64,000 nucleotides of DNA. Source: Laburnicola sp. R22_1 (lineage: Eukaryota > Ascomycota > Dothideomycetes > Pleosporales > Didymosphaeriaceae). The translations under genes were made by a program, and so were the position numbers. The stretch is taken from positions 1,674,001 through 1,738,000 of the forward strand of contig JACONQ010000007.1 in assembly GCA_014281115.1 (NCBI GenBank), given 5' to 3'. Positions 1 through 10,785 of this stretch are shown here, in pieces. The stretch's first letter is position 1. Each line of letters opens with the position of its first letter. A model generated the notes under the pieces. It had not been told where the DNA came from. It did no database searches and worked only from the letters and a program-made list of their open reading frames with translations.

Positions 1-994
1 AAAGCGTATAGGTACTATAAGGCAAAAATATAATAAGTAGGATCTTATTAGTATTATAGAAATTAATAAATTCTATTATTATATAAGATTTATGGCTGTT
101 AAGAATTAAGAGATAATAGGACGTCTTTGCCTTTGCCTTTATCTCGTAGTTAAATACCTACTTAAGCTAGCTAAGGCTAATATTATTATTAGTCTAGCCT
201 AATAGAGAGGATATAAAAAGGCCTAGTAATTTTAGATGTTAAAATTCTATAGCTAGAGATCTTATATATTACTAAATATAGTTTAGTAAATTAATACTAA
301 AGTAAGTGTAGTTCTAATAGCGCAAATATAGGCTATTAATATTATCTACTTGCGATTGCTATTCTATAGTATGTGCCAAGCTCTTCTGCTCTTAAAATAG
401 CTGTATAAGAAGACTTTCTTTAAGCACTCTAATAAGAAAGCCTTTTTTATCTATATTATAAATATGCCGCATGTTAATATTATATTGCTTAATTTTACGC
501 TTTAATAGATTAAAGTATAGCATATATTTAAAGGCAGAATTAGCTTTATAGCGCTAAGAGTTAAGGCTAAAGGTCTATTACAGAATTAGGTTAAGCTTAT
601 AGCGCTCTATAAAGCACGTTGGCCACTTCGCGCCTAAAACTCTTCTAGCTATTTCTAATACAAAATTTTGTATTATATTAAGTGTAGAAGGTAGCCTATT
701 AGAGCTAAAGTGCTAAATATACTCTATAAGAGTCTTTTCCTAGGTGTTATTAAGTAATTATTAATTTTTAGAGCGGGTAGCTATTAACCTAGTAATTCCG
801 CATACGCGCTATAATAGAGTTAAGTAGTTAACACTAAAGTCTTTTGCAATTTGTGTGTAATTAGCTTTTTCTAGAGATTCTGGTAATTTAATAGCTATAA
901 GAGCTGTCTTAATAGCTGCTATATTAGTGAAGATATCGCGTGTTAAAGATTTCGCGATTTTGGTAAAAAGTGTGCATTTGGTAGTCCTGTGCAC
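1..994 (-). pseudogene. Fot/pogo-like DDE transposase, N-terminal part, broken
   Basis: Remnant of a Tc1/mariner-superfamily transposase of the fungal Fot/pogo type, which cuts and pastes its own element. The minus-strand reading starts at the ATG ending at 994. Its first ~60 residues form the psq-type helix-turn-helix typical of these proteins, including the segment ANYTQIAKDFSVN. Further on, at about 430-470, the segment YNIDKKGFLI corresponds to the first catalytic Asp block of the DDE domain. Many TAA/TAG stops lie between these blocks where the family has Gln or Trp. The C-terminal half, with the other two catalytic acids, would lie beyond the left edge. The family is clear from the two blocks; the exact subfamily is not. 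Confidence 0.75.
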
Positions 995-1008
995 TTAATA
1001 ACCTAATA

Positions 1009-1156
1009 TATTATAGGTTAGGTTGGAATTAGATTTTCTTATATAAGACTCTAACTCTAACCTAACCTTTACCTATAGATTTTGCGCTAGTAATAGGTAT
1101 AGATTAGGTTAAGGTTATATAAGCTATAGGTTAGATTAGGATTATATAGACTATAT
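1009..1156. repeat. Subterminal AACCTAACC/GGTTAGGTT repeats
   Basis: Several copies of a motif near AACCTAACC occur in both orientations between the transposase start at 994 and the X element at 1157. They probably represent the subterminal region of the Fot-like element whose transposase reads leftwards. A similar cluster lies at 10786-10945. Confidence 0.5.
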
Positions 1157-1749
1157 TAGGAAAAGTTTTAAGTAAGTATAAGTATCTAGGGTATCTAAGT
1201 GGCTCTAAGCACGCTTACACACGCCTACGCACTAAATATACTTAGAGTGTACTAGTAATACTACTTTTTTTTTAGTGTGTGTATGTGTAAGGTTGCGTAA
1301 AAATACGCACCTATACTACTAGTACATCTAGGGCATCTAGAATACCTAGAGTATATAGGGCACCTATACTATTAAAATAATACTAATTAATTAGCAAATA
1401 AAGCTCTTTAATTGGCTAGAATTTAAAAAAGCTTAGTAAGCTACTTACTAAGCAGCTTACTAAGCTTTTAAAAAAGATTTTTAAAGTATAAAGTTAAAGT
1501 CTCTTACTAGATAGTAATTACTAGTTAATATAATAGTACTAATTACTAGCGTATTATATAAAACTTCTACTAAATTCTAAATTCTAGATTTTATAGGTTT
1601 AAAAATAGAAAAGTATAGTTTTATAATTTTTTAAAAGAATTAGATTAGGCGAAAATTAGTAGCTTAGTAAAGAATACTATTTTAAAAAGTTTAAACTTTA
1701 GTAACTTTTTAACTACTTTATTATTATTATAACTTTTTTAAAAATTTAT

Positions 1750-1878
1750 GTATAGCGTTAAATTAACTACCTAGAGATAGTATAATAAAGGCTTTTATCG
1801 TAAATAATATAATAAAAAAGTAGAGCCCCCTACTTAGTAATTAAAAAAGACGTAAATAGGTAGTCATAAAAATACGCG
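1750..1878 (+). mobile_element. S short interspersed element, copy A
   Basis: A 129 bp member of a five-copy family that starts GCGTTAAATTAACTACC and contains an AGCAGAGCCCCCTGCT-like hairpin in the better copies. It interrupts X copy 1; X copy 2 has no insertion here, so the empty site is known. The flanks are an imperfect 14-16 bp duplication (1736-1749 and 1879-1894) differing in A-run length. Confidence 0.7.
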
Positions 1879-2118
1879 TTTTAAAAAAATTTATATAATA
1901 ATTTATTAGTACAATATTTTTATATAATAATATTACGTAATATATATAATAACTAGTAAAATAAAGAGTTTTTATTAATTACTAACTAATTACGTAATAA
2001 AAATAGTATTTTTAATTAAATAATTAAAGACTAGTATTTTCTCTATAAACCTATTAAAAAATTAAAATATTAAGCTTTACTAGTAAATAAGTTATAAAGC
2101 TTTGCGCATTTTTATAAC

Positions 2119-2180
2119 TAACGTACTCCACAACCGAGCGACTCACCCAACCGAGCGACTCACTTTTGCCAAGACCCCAC
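2119..2180 (+). repeat. Left terminal inverted repeat of the Fot-like element
   Basis: Pairs with 3933-3994 over 62 bases with one mismatch (C here, T in the mate). It includes the duplicated TA target at 2119-2120 and two copies of a 14-base motif, ACCGAGCGACTCAC. Confidence 0.92.
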
Positions 2181-2249
2181 CAAAATATGTACTATTCACG
2201 ATAGTACAGAGTCAATACGAACTATTATCAATAGTCTAAATAGGCCAAT

Positions 2250-3901
2250 CTATTCAGAATCTACTTCTGCAGGTTATTTACACGTTGTTCTATTGTGCCC
2301 AGGCTCGCCGCAGCGTCCACAGCGCCGTTAAGTTAGCTCGCCTCCATTAACGCGCGCCCTCTTCTTTGCCTTCTTACCATCACTGCGCGCCGCAAAGTCC
2401 TTTAGAGTAGCCAGCCGCTGGCCCTCTTCAGCTGTAAGAGCTCCTTCTTGCTGCAATCGCTTTCTTTTGTGCGATTTACGTCGCGTGGCGGCCTTATTAG
2501 CAGCTTGAAGTTCGGTGTTGCGTTTGGTTATTAACACTAAAGAATGCCTTATTAGCTTGGCGCCTTTAACAAGCTTTTCCACCGCCTTAACTATATAAGT
2601 TAGGGAACTATCCACATGCCTTTGAATTCTCTGCTTAACTAGCATTGATTGTGACCTAAGTTCTGTACTATTTCGCGGAGTTTGCGACTCCTATGTACTA
2701 TCGCGAATAGTACATTCTGGAGGCGTACGTAGGCGGACGTCAAGCTGCAATAGTACAGCCTCTGGGTTGTGGGGCACTAGGCTAGCACCTCGAAAGCCTC
2801 CTTTGATATTACTTTTAGTAATTAAAGCCTTAAAAGCAGCATAAAGCAAGGTAGGAACTTGATTTTGGTGATGTGCGTGATGTGGTTGCGCATTAGATTC
2901 TTGGCTTGGCGCCTATACGCCTTCTTTAACGGCGCAAAACAACCCACGTTAAGTGGCTGCAAGAGGTGCGACGAATGTGGAGGCATATAGAGAGTAATAA
3001 TATTACTCTTTTTGTAGTAATCCTGGAATTCGAGCGAGTTGTGACTTTTATGGCCATTAATAATGAGCAAACGTGCTCTACTAATAGTACGCCTCTTTGT
3101 ATGCTTATTAAAGTGCTTTAGCCATTATAGACTAAGCTTATTTGTTGTCTAGCTGTTCTTAGAGACTGCAATAACCTAATTATAAGGTAGATCCTTCTTC
3201 TTATACTAGGCGGAGAGGTGGTGCTTGCCCCTAAAGATAATGAAGGGTGGGATCCACCACCCTATTGCGTTGATGCCTTGGATAACTATTATCTACTCCT
3301 TATTGCCCTGCTGCACCTGCTTTGGCTGTCCTTAACGCTTAGAGCCTGTGACTACCGCTCTAGTTAATATTATGCCTATTATAAAGCTAGACTTGTCGAA
3401 ATTGTAGGTGTCCTTATCTAGGATACTATACTTAGCCTTTATGTTCTCTACAAGCCGGAACTAGCCTTGTATCACCTTAGGATCCTCCTAGAGGGCTCTT
3501 TTATAGTCGTACTTTTAATTAAACTTGACTTTAAGCTCTAGCTGGCGCTTAACAAAGTTTGGAGCCTAGTTATGGCCTATAGGGTCGCGATGCCGCTCAG
3601 CTAGCAAAGAATTAGCTATATCCTCTATAGTAGCAAGCCGTGGTAGAAATCCTCGCAAGTTTAGGTTAAGTACATGCTGTATAATCGCCTTCTCCTCTCT
3701 TATAGTGAGCTTTATTGTGTTAGGTGGGTAGTCGCGTTAGAAGGCGATTCCAGCGCGTTGTTAGCTAAGGGTCTTTTAAGGGATGTTATAGATAGCGGCA
3801 GCGCGTCTTTGCGAAAGTGACGTGTCTTGTTTAATAGCCTGGATTGCAAGCTGTATATAAGCTTCGTTTGACGCTAGTAGTTTATTGTATTATTAAGGCA
3901 T
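2250..3901 (-). pseudogene. Fot/pogo-like DDE transposase with C-terminal zinc knuckle, broken
   Basis: Transposase of the Fot-like element, about 550 codons, the usual length. The start is the ATG at 3901-3899, followed by an HTH region with LSQRRAAAIYNIP. The DDE core reads INGHKSHNS near 3060, where the family has DGH: the second catalytic Asp has become Asn. MPPHSSHLLQPL follows. A one-base insertion near 2850, just after FLP, shifts the frame; the shifted frame then runs through WESQTP (Trp now TAG) and a Lys/Arg-rich stretch. Near 2280-2325 an intact CCHC knuckle (CGRCGEPGHNRTTC) precedes the TAG stop at 2252-2250. Stops, the frameshift and the lost Asp make it inactive. The family call is firm from motif order. 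Confidence 0.9.
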
Positions 3902-3932
3902 CGCGTTATACTATTAATAGTAGCACGTTTTA

Positions 3933-3994
3933 GTGGGGTCTTGGCAAAAGTGAGTCGCTCGGTTAGGTGAGTCGCTCGGTTGTGGAGTACGTTA
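3933..3994 (-). repeat. Right terminal inverted repeat of the Fot-like element
   Basis: Mate of 2119-2180. It ends in the TA target duplication at 3993-3994. Confidence 0.92.
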
Positions 3995-4416
3995 CCTTTT
4001 TATACTTTTTTAATTACTAAGTAGGGGACTCTGCTTTTTTTATTATATTATTTAAGATAAAAGTCTTTATTATGCTACCCCTAGGTAGTTAATTTAACGC
4101 CACATAAAGCTTTAAAAATTACTTATTTAGACTATTTATATATATTTACGTAAGTCTACGTATATTTCTATATTTCTAAGCATTTTATGCTAGTAAATTA
4201 CTTATATAAAAATACGCACAAATGTATAAGTTTACGCACGTCTATATATAATTCGCATAGTAAAGTAGAAAAACTTTTCTAATATAGATTATAATAGGTC
4301 TAACTAATTAAATTTTTTATTAGCTATATATAATTTTTATAGTAAATTACTATAAAAATACCTTTATTATTATAGTAGTAATTATTATATTTACTTATTA
4401 TAGTAAAAGTATAGCT

Positions 4417-4613
4417 TGTTAGGGATTCCTAAGGTGCGGCGCGCCCGGCGGAAGGTTCCGCCGAGCCCCGGAACCTTACCCGATTAGGCATTAGCGCCTC
4501 GGCTACGTGTGGGTATATAAGGCAGCTGTTAACAGTCTTTATACGCCACCTCAATATCTTAGTAAAATCAACTTCTTAATTTCAACCTTTAATGCCTTAA
4601 GTGATCCCTTACA
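4417..4613 (+). repeat. 5' LTR of the TRIM
   Basis: 197 bp, TG...CA termini, preceded by the duplicated target TAGCT. It differs from the 3' LTR only by transitions. Confidence 0.92.
4514..4521 (+). promoter_or_regulatory. Putative TATA box in the TRIM 5' LTR
   Basis: TATATAAG within a GC-rich setting, repeated identically in the 3' LTR at 5008-5015. Position inside the LTR suits a U3 promoter. Inferred from motif alone. Confidence 0.5.
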
Positions 4614-4896
4614 CTATATCGAGGTCCGCGCATCAGCTGCGACATGCTGTAGGGTCTCTAAGCACGACAGCTTGGTGCCCCTGCGCCCAGGACAGGGCCA
4701 AAATCCGACCACCCCGCCGTTGCGAAGCGACCGCACACCCGCACGATCGATGTTGCCAGGATAGGCAATGCGATTCACGCATCCACCACATCTGCGACCT
4801 CCCACATCAAGCCCCACACGATTTTGTATAAATGGGTATGGCGCGACTGCCACAAAAGGCCCACATTGGAATTAACGCTTTGGGACGAAGCTTGTT

Positions 4897-4910
4897 GAAG
4901 GGGGAGGTGA
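4897..4910 (+). other. Polypurine tract of the TRIM
   Basis: GAAGGGGGAGGTGA lies directly against the 3' LTR start at 4911, the expected place for the plus-strand primer of an LTR element. Confidence 0.75.
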
Positions 4911-5107
4911 TGTTAGGGATTCCTGAGGTGCGGCGCGCCCGGCGGAAGGTTCCGCCGAGCCCCGGAACCTTACCCGATTAGGCATTAGCGCCTCGGCTAC
5001 GTGTGGGTATATAAGGCAGCTGTTAACAGTCTTTATACGCCACCTCGATATCTTAGTAAAATTAACTTCTTAATTTTAACCTTTAATGCCTTGAGTAATC
5101 TCTTACA
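4911..5107 (+). repeat. 3' LTR of the TRIM
   Basis: 197 bp direct repeat of 4417-4613, followed by the duplicated target TAGCT. Confidence 0.92.
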
Positions 5108-5311
5108 TAGCTTTAGTATTACATATATATATTAAATCTAACTAAGCGCCTAGCTATTCTAAACCTAACTAAGCGCCTTACTATTTATCTAGTATTTATA
5201 TACTTCTTATAATATCTATTTACTAGCTATATATTCTTAGCCTATATAGTAACTTATTTTATATAAATAGTATTAATATTAGTATCTAGAGGTATTAGTA
5301 TTTATTTTATA

Positions 5312-5439
5312 TGTGGCGTTAAATTAACTACCTAGGGGTAGCACGACAAAGGCTTTTATCTCAAATAACATAATAAAAAAAGCAGAGCCCCCTGCTTAGT
5401 AATTAAAAAGAGCGTAAAAAAGGTAATTACAAAAAAAAG
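5312..5439 (+). mobile_element. S short interspersed element, copy C (best full-length)
   Basis: 128 bp, starting TGTGGCGTTAAATTAAC and ending in an A-rich run. Flanked by a perfect 12 bp duplication ATTTATTTTATA (5300-5311, 5440-5451). It has more G+C than its flanks and contains the hairpin AGCAGAGCCCCCTGCT. Confidence 0.8.
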
Positions 5440-5451
5440 ATTTATTTTATA

Positions 5452-6128
5452 ATAGGAGTAGAGTAATATAAAGAAATACCTTTAAATATTCTAACTAGAA
5501 AAGCCTCTATTATATTTTAGAGAGTAGCTAGCATAGTATACTAAAAGCGCAAATCTTTCTTATTATTATCTTGCGCTATTTCCTTAATAAGGTAGTAAAA
5601 TAGTATTTTCCTAATAAGGAGCTTAATACTCTTTTAGTACTTTTTAATTTTCTTAAGTATAATAGCTATATATTATTAGAATATATATATAATAAATAGC
5701 TATAATAATAATATACTATCTAGCTTCTAGTAGTGCTTTTTTTAGCATAGTAGGTAGTGTTTTGTAAGGCGCTTTTTATATAGCCTTAGTAGCTAGCAGC
5801 TTTTTTTTTTTACTTAAGATTTACTAATAACTAGTTTAGAGTATCTAAATAGCCTAGTATATACTATTATTTTAGAATTTAAGGTTATATAGTAGTTAAG
5901 GCTGTAGAGTATTAAAAAAAGTAGCTAGAAGAGTAGTAAGGTAGAGTAGATAAATAGGTAGTAAGGTAAGTAAAAAAATACTAGTGTTATTAGCGCCTTG
6001 CTTATATGTATAGGCCCCTATAGCTGCTTTTTATAATAATAATAATATTTTTATTATTTCTATAATATTAACTATAATTATTATATACTATTATTATACC
6101 CTATACTTATTATATACTATTATTATAT
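5452..6128. other. AT-rich DNA, nothing recognised
   Basis: No motif, long frame or repeat relation to the rest of the window was found. It contains simple TA-rich runs near 5670-5720 and 6050-6130. Confidence 0.5.
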
Positions 6129-6144
6129 CCTATACTTATAACGT

Positions 6145-6271
6145 GCTAACCTCTTTTTATTAACACTACCTTAAAACGCTTTTCTGTGTTAATAATAGTA
6201 GGAGGGATAACTGCTATTATTATAATATTTTTATTAGAAACCTCTTAGTCGCAAAAAAAAACAAACCATAC
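6145..6271 (+). mobile_element. T short interspersed element, copy 1
   Basis: 127 bp repeat containing CTTAAAACGCTTTTCTGTGT and ending in an A-run. The flanks are a 15-16 bp duplication (6129-6144, 6272-6286) differing by one base in length. Related copies: 8443-8546, about 17614-17735, about 18470-18600 (reverse). Confidence 0.65.
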
Positions 6272-6286
6272 CCTATACTATAACGT

Positions 6287-8431
6287 CTATTAAGAAAAAG
6301 TCTTCTAATATCTTAGAGGGCCTTCTAAGCAGTAGCCTATAGATACTAGCAAATTTTAAGCGTAATAAGTAGGAGGGTTTTACTAAGGTACCTAGTAATT
6401 ATAGTCTTTTATTATACTATATACTACTATAAATAGGACTCTATATTTAGAAATAAAGAGGTTAGCGCTATTCTTTTATATTATAGATAAGGTAGCTCTT
6501 AAAAAGATTATTCTACTAACTATAAAGTACTATTTAAAGGTGTACTTAGTGATAGCGCTTATGCTATTATATAGAGGTCTTACAATACACTCTATAGTAA
6601 AGAAGAAAAGACACTAGACTCTATTAGATTAGCTAATTAAACTACATAATATTAGCTTAAAAAGAAGCTTTATAATAATAAGAACTACTAACTACTTTCT
6701 AAAGCATAAAAGCATTAATAGCTTATATAGAAAGAAGAAGAGCTTATATAGTCCTACTTTAAGACTTAAAAAAGTAGTATATTATTATAATCTATTATTA
6801 TATATTAGTTAATTAATAAGAAGTAGGCAACTAGTTAGAGGCGAAACTAATAGCTATATATAAGAAGTAGGATAAGATTAAGAATAAAGTTAATCTAAGG
6901 GCCTACTAAGCAGCCCTAGCTAAGCGTAGAATTATTACTAGTAAGAAAAAAGGCCCTTTTATACTATAAAGTTATATAAGTAAATAAATCTTTAGTTATA
7001 GTAGTATATATAAGAAGCTCTTACGTAATATATATAAAATAGGCCTAAGAAAACTTAAGGCTAATAGCTTTAAGAGTAAGGCTAATAAGAAAGAGTAGAA
7101 GGACTTCTATAATAGTATAGGCAATGTAGGTCTAACTACTAAAAAGCTAGTAATAGTTACTAATAAGGAATAATTATATGTTTATTATACTTATTTATTA
7201 CATATCTTTACTAATAATTATTAGTTACTATAAGCCTAGTCCTTTTACTAACCTTATTAACTATAGTAAGAATAGTATACTTAATAGTAATAAGGCGTAT
7301 ATTAAAGGAAATAATAATAAAGAGTGTAAAAAGAAAATTAAAAATAATAGAAAGAAGCTTAAGGCTTATTTCTAAAAGATGCTAGATTGGTATAACTCTA
7401 ATATTATAGATAAGAATATAGACTTTAAGGATTGTTTAGACTTTAGGAGCTTAGGTACTAAAAGGGTTTAAATAATAAGAGGGGCTTAGGTGCTAAGAGG
7501 GTTTTAGATAATAATTAGCGTATAGTATAAGATATGCTAGAGTTGCAGTTTTGCTATAGCTAATTATTATAACTAATAATTATACACTAGTTACTAAGGA
7601 TACCGCCTATAGTAGTATAGTAATAAGCTAATTACTATCTAAAACTAACTCTGTGACAAAGAGCTATATACTAGTCTAGATCTAAAACTAACTTATTATT
7701 AGCACGCTATGCACTGCACGCTATTTCTAGCTAACCTTAATATTAGTCAAATACTACTATAGTTAATATTATAGAATTTAGTTTATTCTATTTTCTTCTT
7801 AAACTACTATTCTCTTAAATAACTATTTAACTAGTTATTATATCTTTTATTATACTAATATCCTTAAGTGCTATATGAAGTATTATACCTACTTTAAAAA
7901 TTAATATACAGTCCTATATTAATAAACTAGTCGCCTTACTACTAGATGCTCTTCTTAGATATAGAATTCTAGCCCTATAGGCTAATAGGTTAGGAAGTAG
8001 AATAATTTATCTTATTTAACGTTCTTTATTAAACGTTTAAGAGTTAGAAATAGAAAAAAAAACATTTGCTATATAGGACGCATAGTAGTCTAATACTTAA
8101 TAGGCTAAAGATAATTAAACCTTTAATCTATACTAGAACTCTTATCTTTATATAGGTATTATCTAGACTATATTTTAGAAAGGTGTAGAGTACCCCTTTA
8201 GTTATCTATATATATTCTATCTTAACTGTAGCTATACACTATAACACCTAAGTATTAACTCTAATAGTACTTAACTAATTAGTACTAAGCACTTTATTAA
8301 CTATATAAGGTCCTAAGTATATACGTAGTAGGATAAGCCTATTTATAAAAGGACTTTTACTTCTTAGTATAAAAAAGTAAATAGCTATTTTATATCCTAT
8401 ATACTCTTTATAGACGTTTAAAACTAAACTT
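6287..8431. other. AT-rich DNA, unassigned
   Basis: Degenerate sequence between two T elements. Plus-strand frames from about 6480 to 7380 are rich in Lys and Ile but show no motif I can name. A 65-codon open frame at 7178-7375 is low-complexity and probably chance. It may include the 5' part of the hAT element whose transposase is visible from about 8730. Confidence 0.4.
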
Positions 8432-8442
8432 ATATAAGTAAT

Positions 8443-8546
8443 TTTTATTAACACCTTAAAACGCTTTTCTGTGTATATAATAGTAGGAGGGATATCTGCT
8501 ATTATTATAATATTTTCATTAGAAACTCCTTAGTTATAAAAAAACA
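8443..8546 (+). mobile_element. T short interspersed element, copy 2
   Basis: 104 bp, shorter than copy 1 at both ends, with a perfect 11 bp duplication ATATAAGTAAT (8432-8442, 8547-8557). Confidence 0.7.
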
Positions 8547-8729
8547 ATATAAGTAATAATTAATAATAACTAGTCCTTCTAAATAGTAGAGTAATTATTC
8601 TTTTAACACTTTCTTTATTTTCTTAAGCCTAATACTGCAATAACTAGCTAATATAAGTTCTACTAGATATTTCTAAATAAATTTAATACTAGTAAGGCAG
8701 CTATCCTTAGCAATATTAGTAGGGTAACT

Positions 8730-10600
8730 AAACTCTCTATCTTTCTTAATGCGTGGTCTACAGCTAATTACTTTAGCTTTCTAGCATTAATAGTTACTAT
8801 ATTAATAACGCTTAGTAGCTTAAGAAAAAGCAGCTTAACTTTGTACTAATGCGTGGCAGCTACACTAGAGTATTAATAGTATTAGAGGTACTATAGGTTC
8901 TTAAGAATATAGGAACTGCGTAGAAGCTCTTAGTAATTATATGTAATAATACTAGTAATAATAGCACCTTAGCTTAGAGCGTCTAGTATAAACTATTAGA
9001 AAAGAATATTACCTAAAACTAAAAAAAGAACACAATCCTATATCTTACTTATATTATTAACCTTATAGTTTAAAATATTATCTATTACCTTAACTTATTA
9101 GCGCCTATTAATCTTAACTCTAGAGAGATGCTATAGCAGTAATATATAAATAAAATCTAGACGTAGATATCTATTCTAAATTTCCTTTATAAAATATATT
9201 AGCTATTATTATAAAAAGTTATTATAAACTAACTAGGGTGTAGCTCTGTGCTATTTGCATTGTAATTAACTAGTTACCATAGTAATTTAAGCATTTTCTT
9301 ATAATATAGAGTAATACACTACTAAAGAAGCAATTGTTTATACTTTAAGATATTTAAATAAGATAAAAGTCTATATATAATATATATAAGCGCACACTAA
9401 AGCTTTAGACAAATATTAATATATAGCTAGAGAAGAAGATTACAATAAAGATAACTAGGAGATTAAACGCTCCTACTTATAGCAACACTACAGAGGTAGA
9501 CTTTAAAAACCTTAAGAAACTTTAACTATTAGCCCTAGAATAGTTATATTTTAAATTAATTACCTCTATACTCTAAAAGTTTAAGGAGGCTAAAAACTTC
9601 CTAAGTAAGAACTAGAAACCCTAAGTCCTATATATCTAGCTTATATATAACTAGCTCTTTAATTTCCTAAATAAGATAAATAATAAGCTTATTAAAGAGT
9701 TAAATAACATTAGATAGCTAGCTAGAAACTATATAGACTATAGCTAAGATAGAATAAAAGAAGTTATACAAGTATTACTTAAGAATAGATAGGGAGAAGA
9801 GTTTCTTATTTAATTATATAATAATATTAGATTCTTTGCAAAAGCTTATAGTGTATAAGATATTATAATTATAGCTATTTATTATAGTTATATACTAATA
9901 GTTACACAGAATAAAATATAAAAGATCTAGGATAAGTATATATACTACTAATAGTTCCTAGAGTACCTTAATTACTATAATAGCCTAATAGCTAGGGACC
10001 CTACTCTAGTCTTAAATACTAACCTAAGATAGTTACAAGGTAGTAAATAGTTTTAAAAGCCTTTTTTACTACCTAGTTTATAGTCTAGTAGCCTCTCTAC
10101 CTTTAGCTAACGTTTAGCTACGCTAGATATTAATTATAACTTAGGCCTAACTTAGATAGAAGAAGAAATATACCTAAGTACTCCTATAGTTAAAAAGGGC
10201 AATAAATCTAATATACTAGTATAGTAGAAAGTTTAATAAACATTTTACCTCTAACTTATACAGATTACAAAGAATATTCTAGTAGTATAGATTTTATAGG
10301 TAGGTGTTAAGCATATCTTTAACACTAGTAGGGATGTAATTGGGGATTAAAGGCATAATACTACTACTTAAATAATTTAAAAGGTTATAATAGTTAAGTT
10401 TATAATAGCTAATAAGCAATCTATAAAGTTATTAAATTTTAATATAGGAGAGGACAATTTAGAGAATACAGGACTATTAGATAAGAGGAATAATTTATAT
10501 AAGCTGCTAGCTAATAAAGAAACTATTAAAACTATATAAGGTTCTAAGATTTTAGATAGTAAGCTACTAACTCCTTTTTACTAGGGGCAGCTACTATAAA
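8730..10600 (+). pseudogene. hAT-family transposase remnant
   Basis: Degenerate plus-strand remnant of a hAT transposase (RNase H-like cut-and-paste enzyme with a C-terminal dimerisation region). Near 8735-8790 the reading contains WSTANYFSFLAL, the fungal hAT block after the first catalytic acid. Around 9520-9800 it passes through a helical region. Near 10300-10400 it shows GVKHIFNTSRDVIGD followed by degraded sequence, matching the dimerisation block where the family has a Glu-Arg-Val-Phe-like core. Stops are mostly TAA/TAG in place of Gln. Frame changes occur, and the start and end are not fixed. Subterminal repeats follow at 10786-10945. The family call rests on two separated blocks in the right order. 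Confidence 0.7.
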
Positions 10601-10785
10601 AGTAGTTAAGCCCTTAGCGCTACTATAGTGTTAGCAATAATAAGATATAATGAATATATATTTTAATAGCAAAATAGTATTAATTTTACTTTTAGTTAGA
10701 TTTTTTTATATACCTTTAAAGAGTAACTAAAGTTACTAATTTTATTACTATTAATTTTATATAATATAAGTTATGTAATCCTAAT

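Larger units (their letters stand above)
2119..3994 (-). mobile_element. Fot/pogo-like DNA transposon, complete ends
   Basis: A 1.88 kb Tc1/mariner-superfamily element bounded by 62 bp inverted repeats (counting the TA target duplication) that differ at one base, a C/T transition. Each repeat contains a direct repetition of ACCGAGCGACTCAC. The transposase runs leftwards inside. The element is far less RIP-mutated than the Copia and gypsy copies around it. It sits in S copy B, itself inside X copy 1, so it is the youngest of the three. No second copy is seen in this window. Confidence 0.9.
2104..4103 (-). mobile_element. S short interspersed element, copy B (split by a Fot-like element)
   Basis: The S sequence lies at 2104-2118 and 3995-4103, in reverse orientation. 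A perfect 10 bp duplication, ATAAAGCTTT, flanks it at 2094-2103 and 4104-4113; X copy 2 shows the site with a single, RIP-altered version. A 1.88 kb Fot-like transposon later inserted at a TA inside it. Confidence 0.75.
1157..4287 (-). mobile_element. X element, copy 1, with nested insertions
   Basis: After removing the elements nested in it, about 1 kb of this stretch matches the reverse complement of 11297-13749 along its length, with differences that look like transitions. The two ends begin with a shared, imperfect inverted terminal motif near TATTAGGAAAGGTTTT. No transposase is visible, so it is probably a non-autonomous DNA transposon. It hosts S element A (1750-1878) and S element B (2104-4103); the latter is split by a Fot-like transposon (2119-3994). 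A target duplication could not be fixed. Confidence 0.65.
4417..5107 (+). mobile_element. TRIM: miniature LTR retrotransposon, GC-rich
   Basis: A 691 bp element with two 197 bp direct repeats (4417-4613, 4911-5107), each starting TGTTAGGG and ending CTTACA, flanked by a perfect 5 bp duplication TAGCT (4412-4416, 5108-5112). The 297 bp interior is too short for any polyprotein and shows no gag or pol motif. A purine tract lies just before the 3' LTR. The LTRs differ at about seven sites, all transitions. Unlike its surroundings the element is GC-rich, so it has largely escaped RIP, as expected for a short element. It must depend on another element for reverse transcriptase and integrase. Short open frames inside it run across LTR and interior and are not genes. 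No primer-binding site could be assigned. Confidence 0.9.

Noticed and set aside
4507..4853. Three overlapping open frames of 76-85 codons (4507-4764, 4601-4831, and 4614-4853 minus)
   Set aside because: They run through the TRIM LTR and its non-coding interior, overlap each other on both strands, and are open only because this segment is GC-rich.
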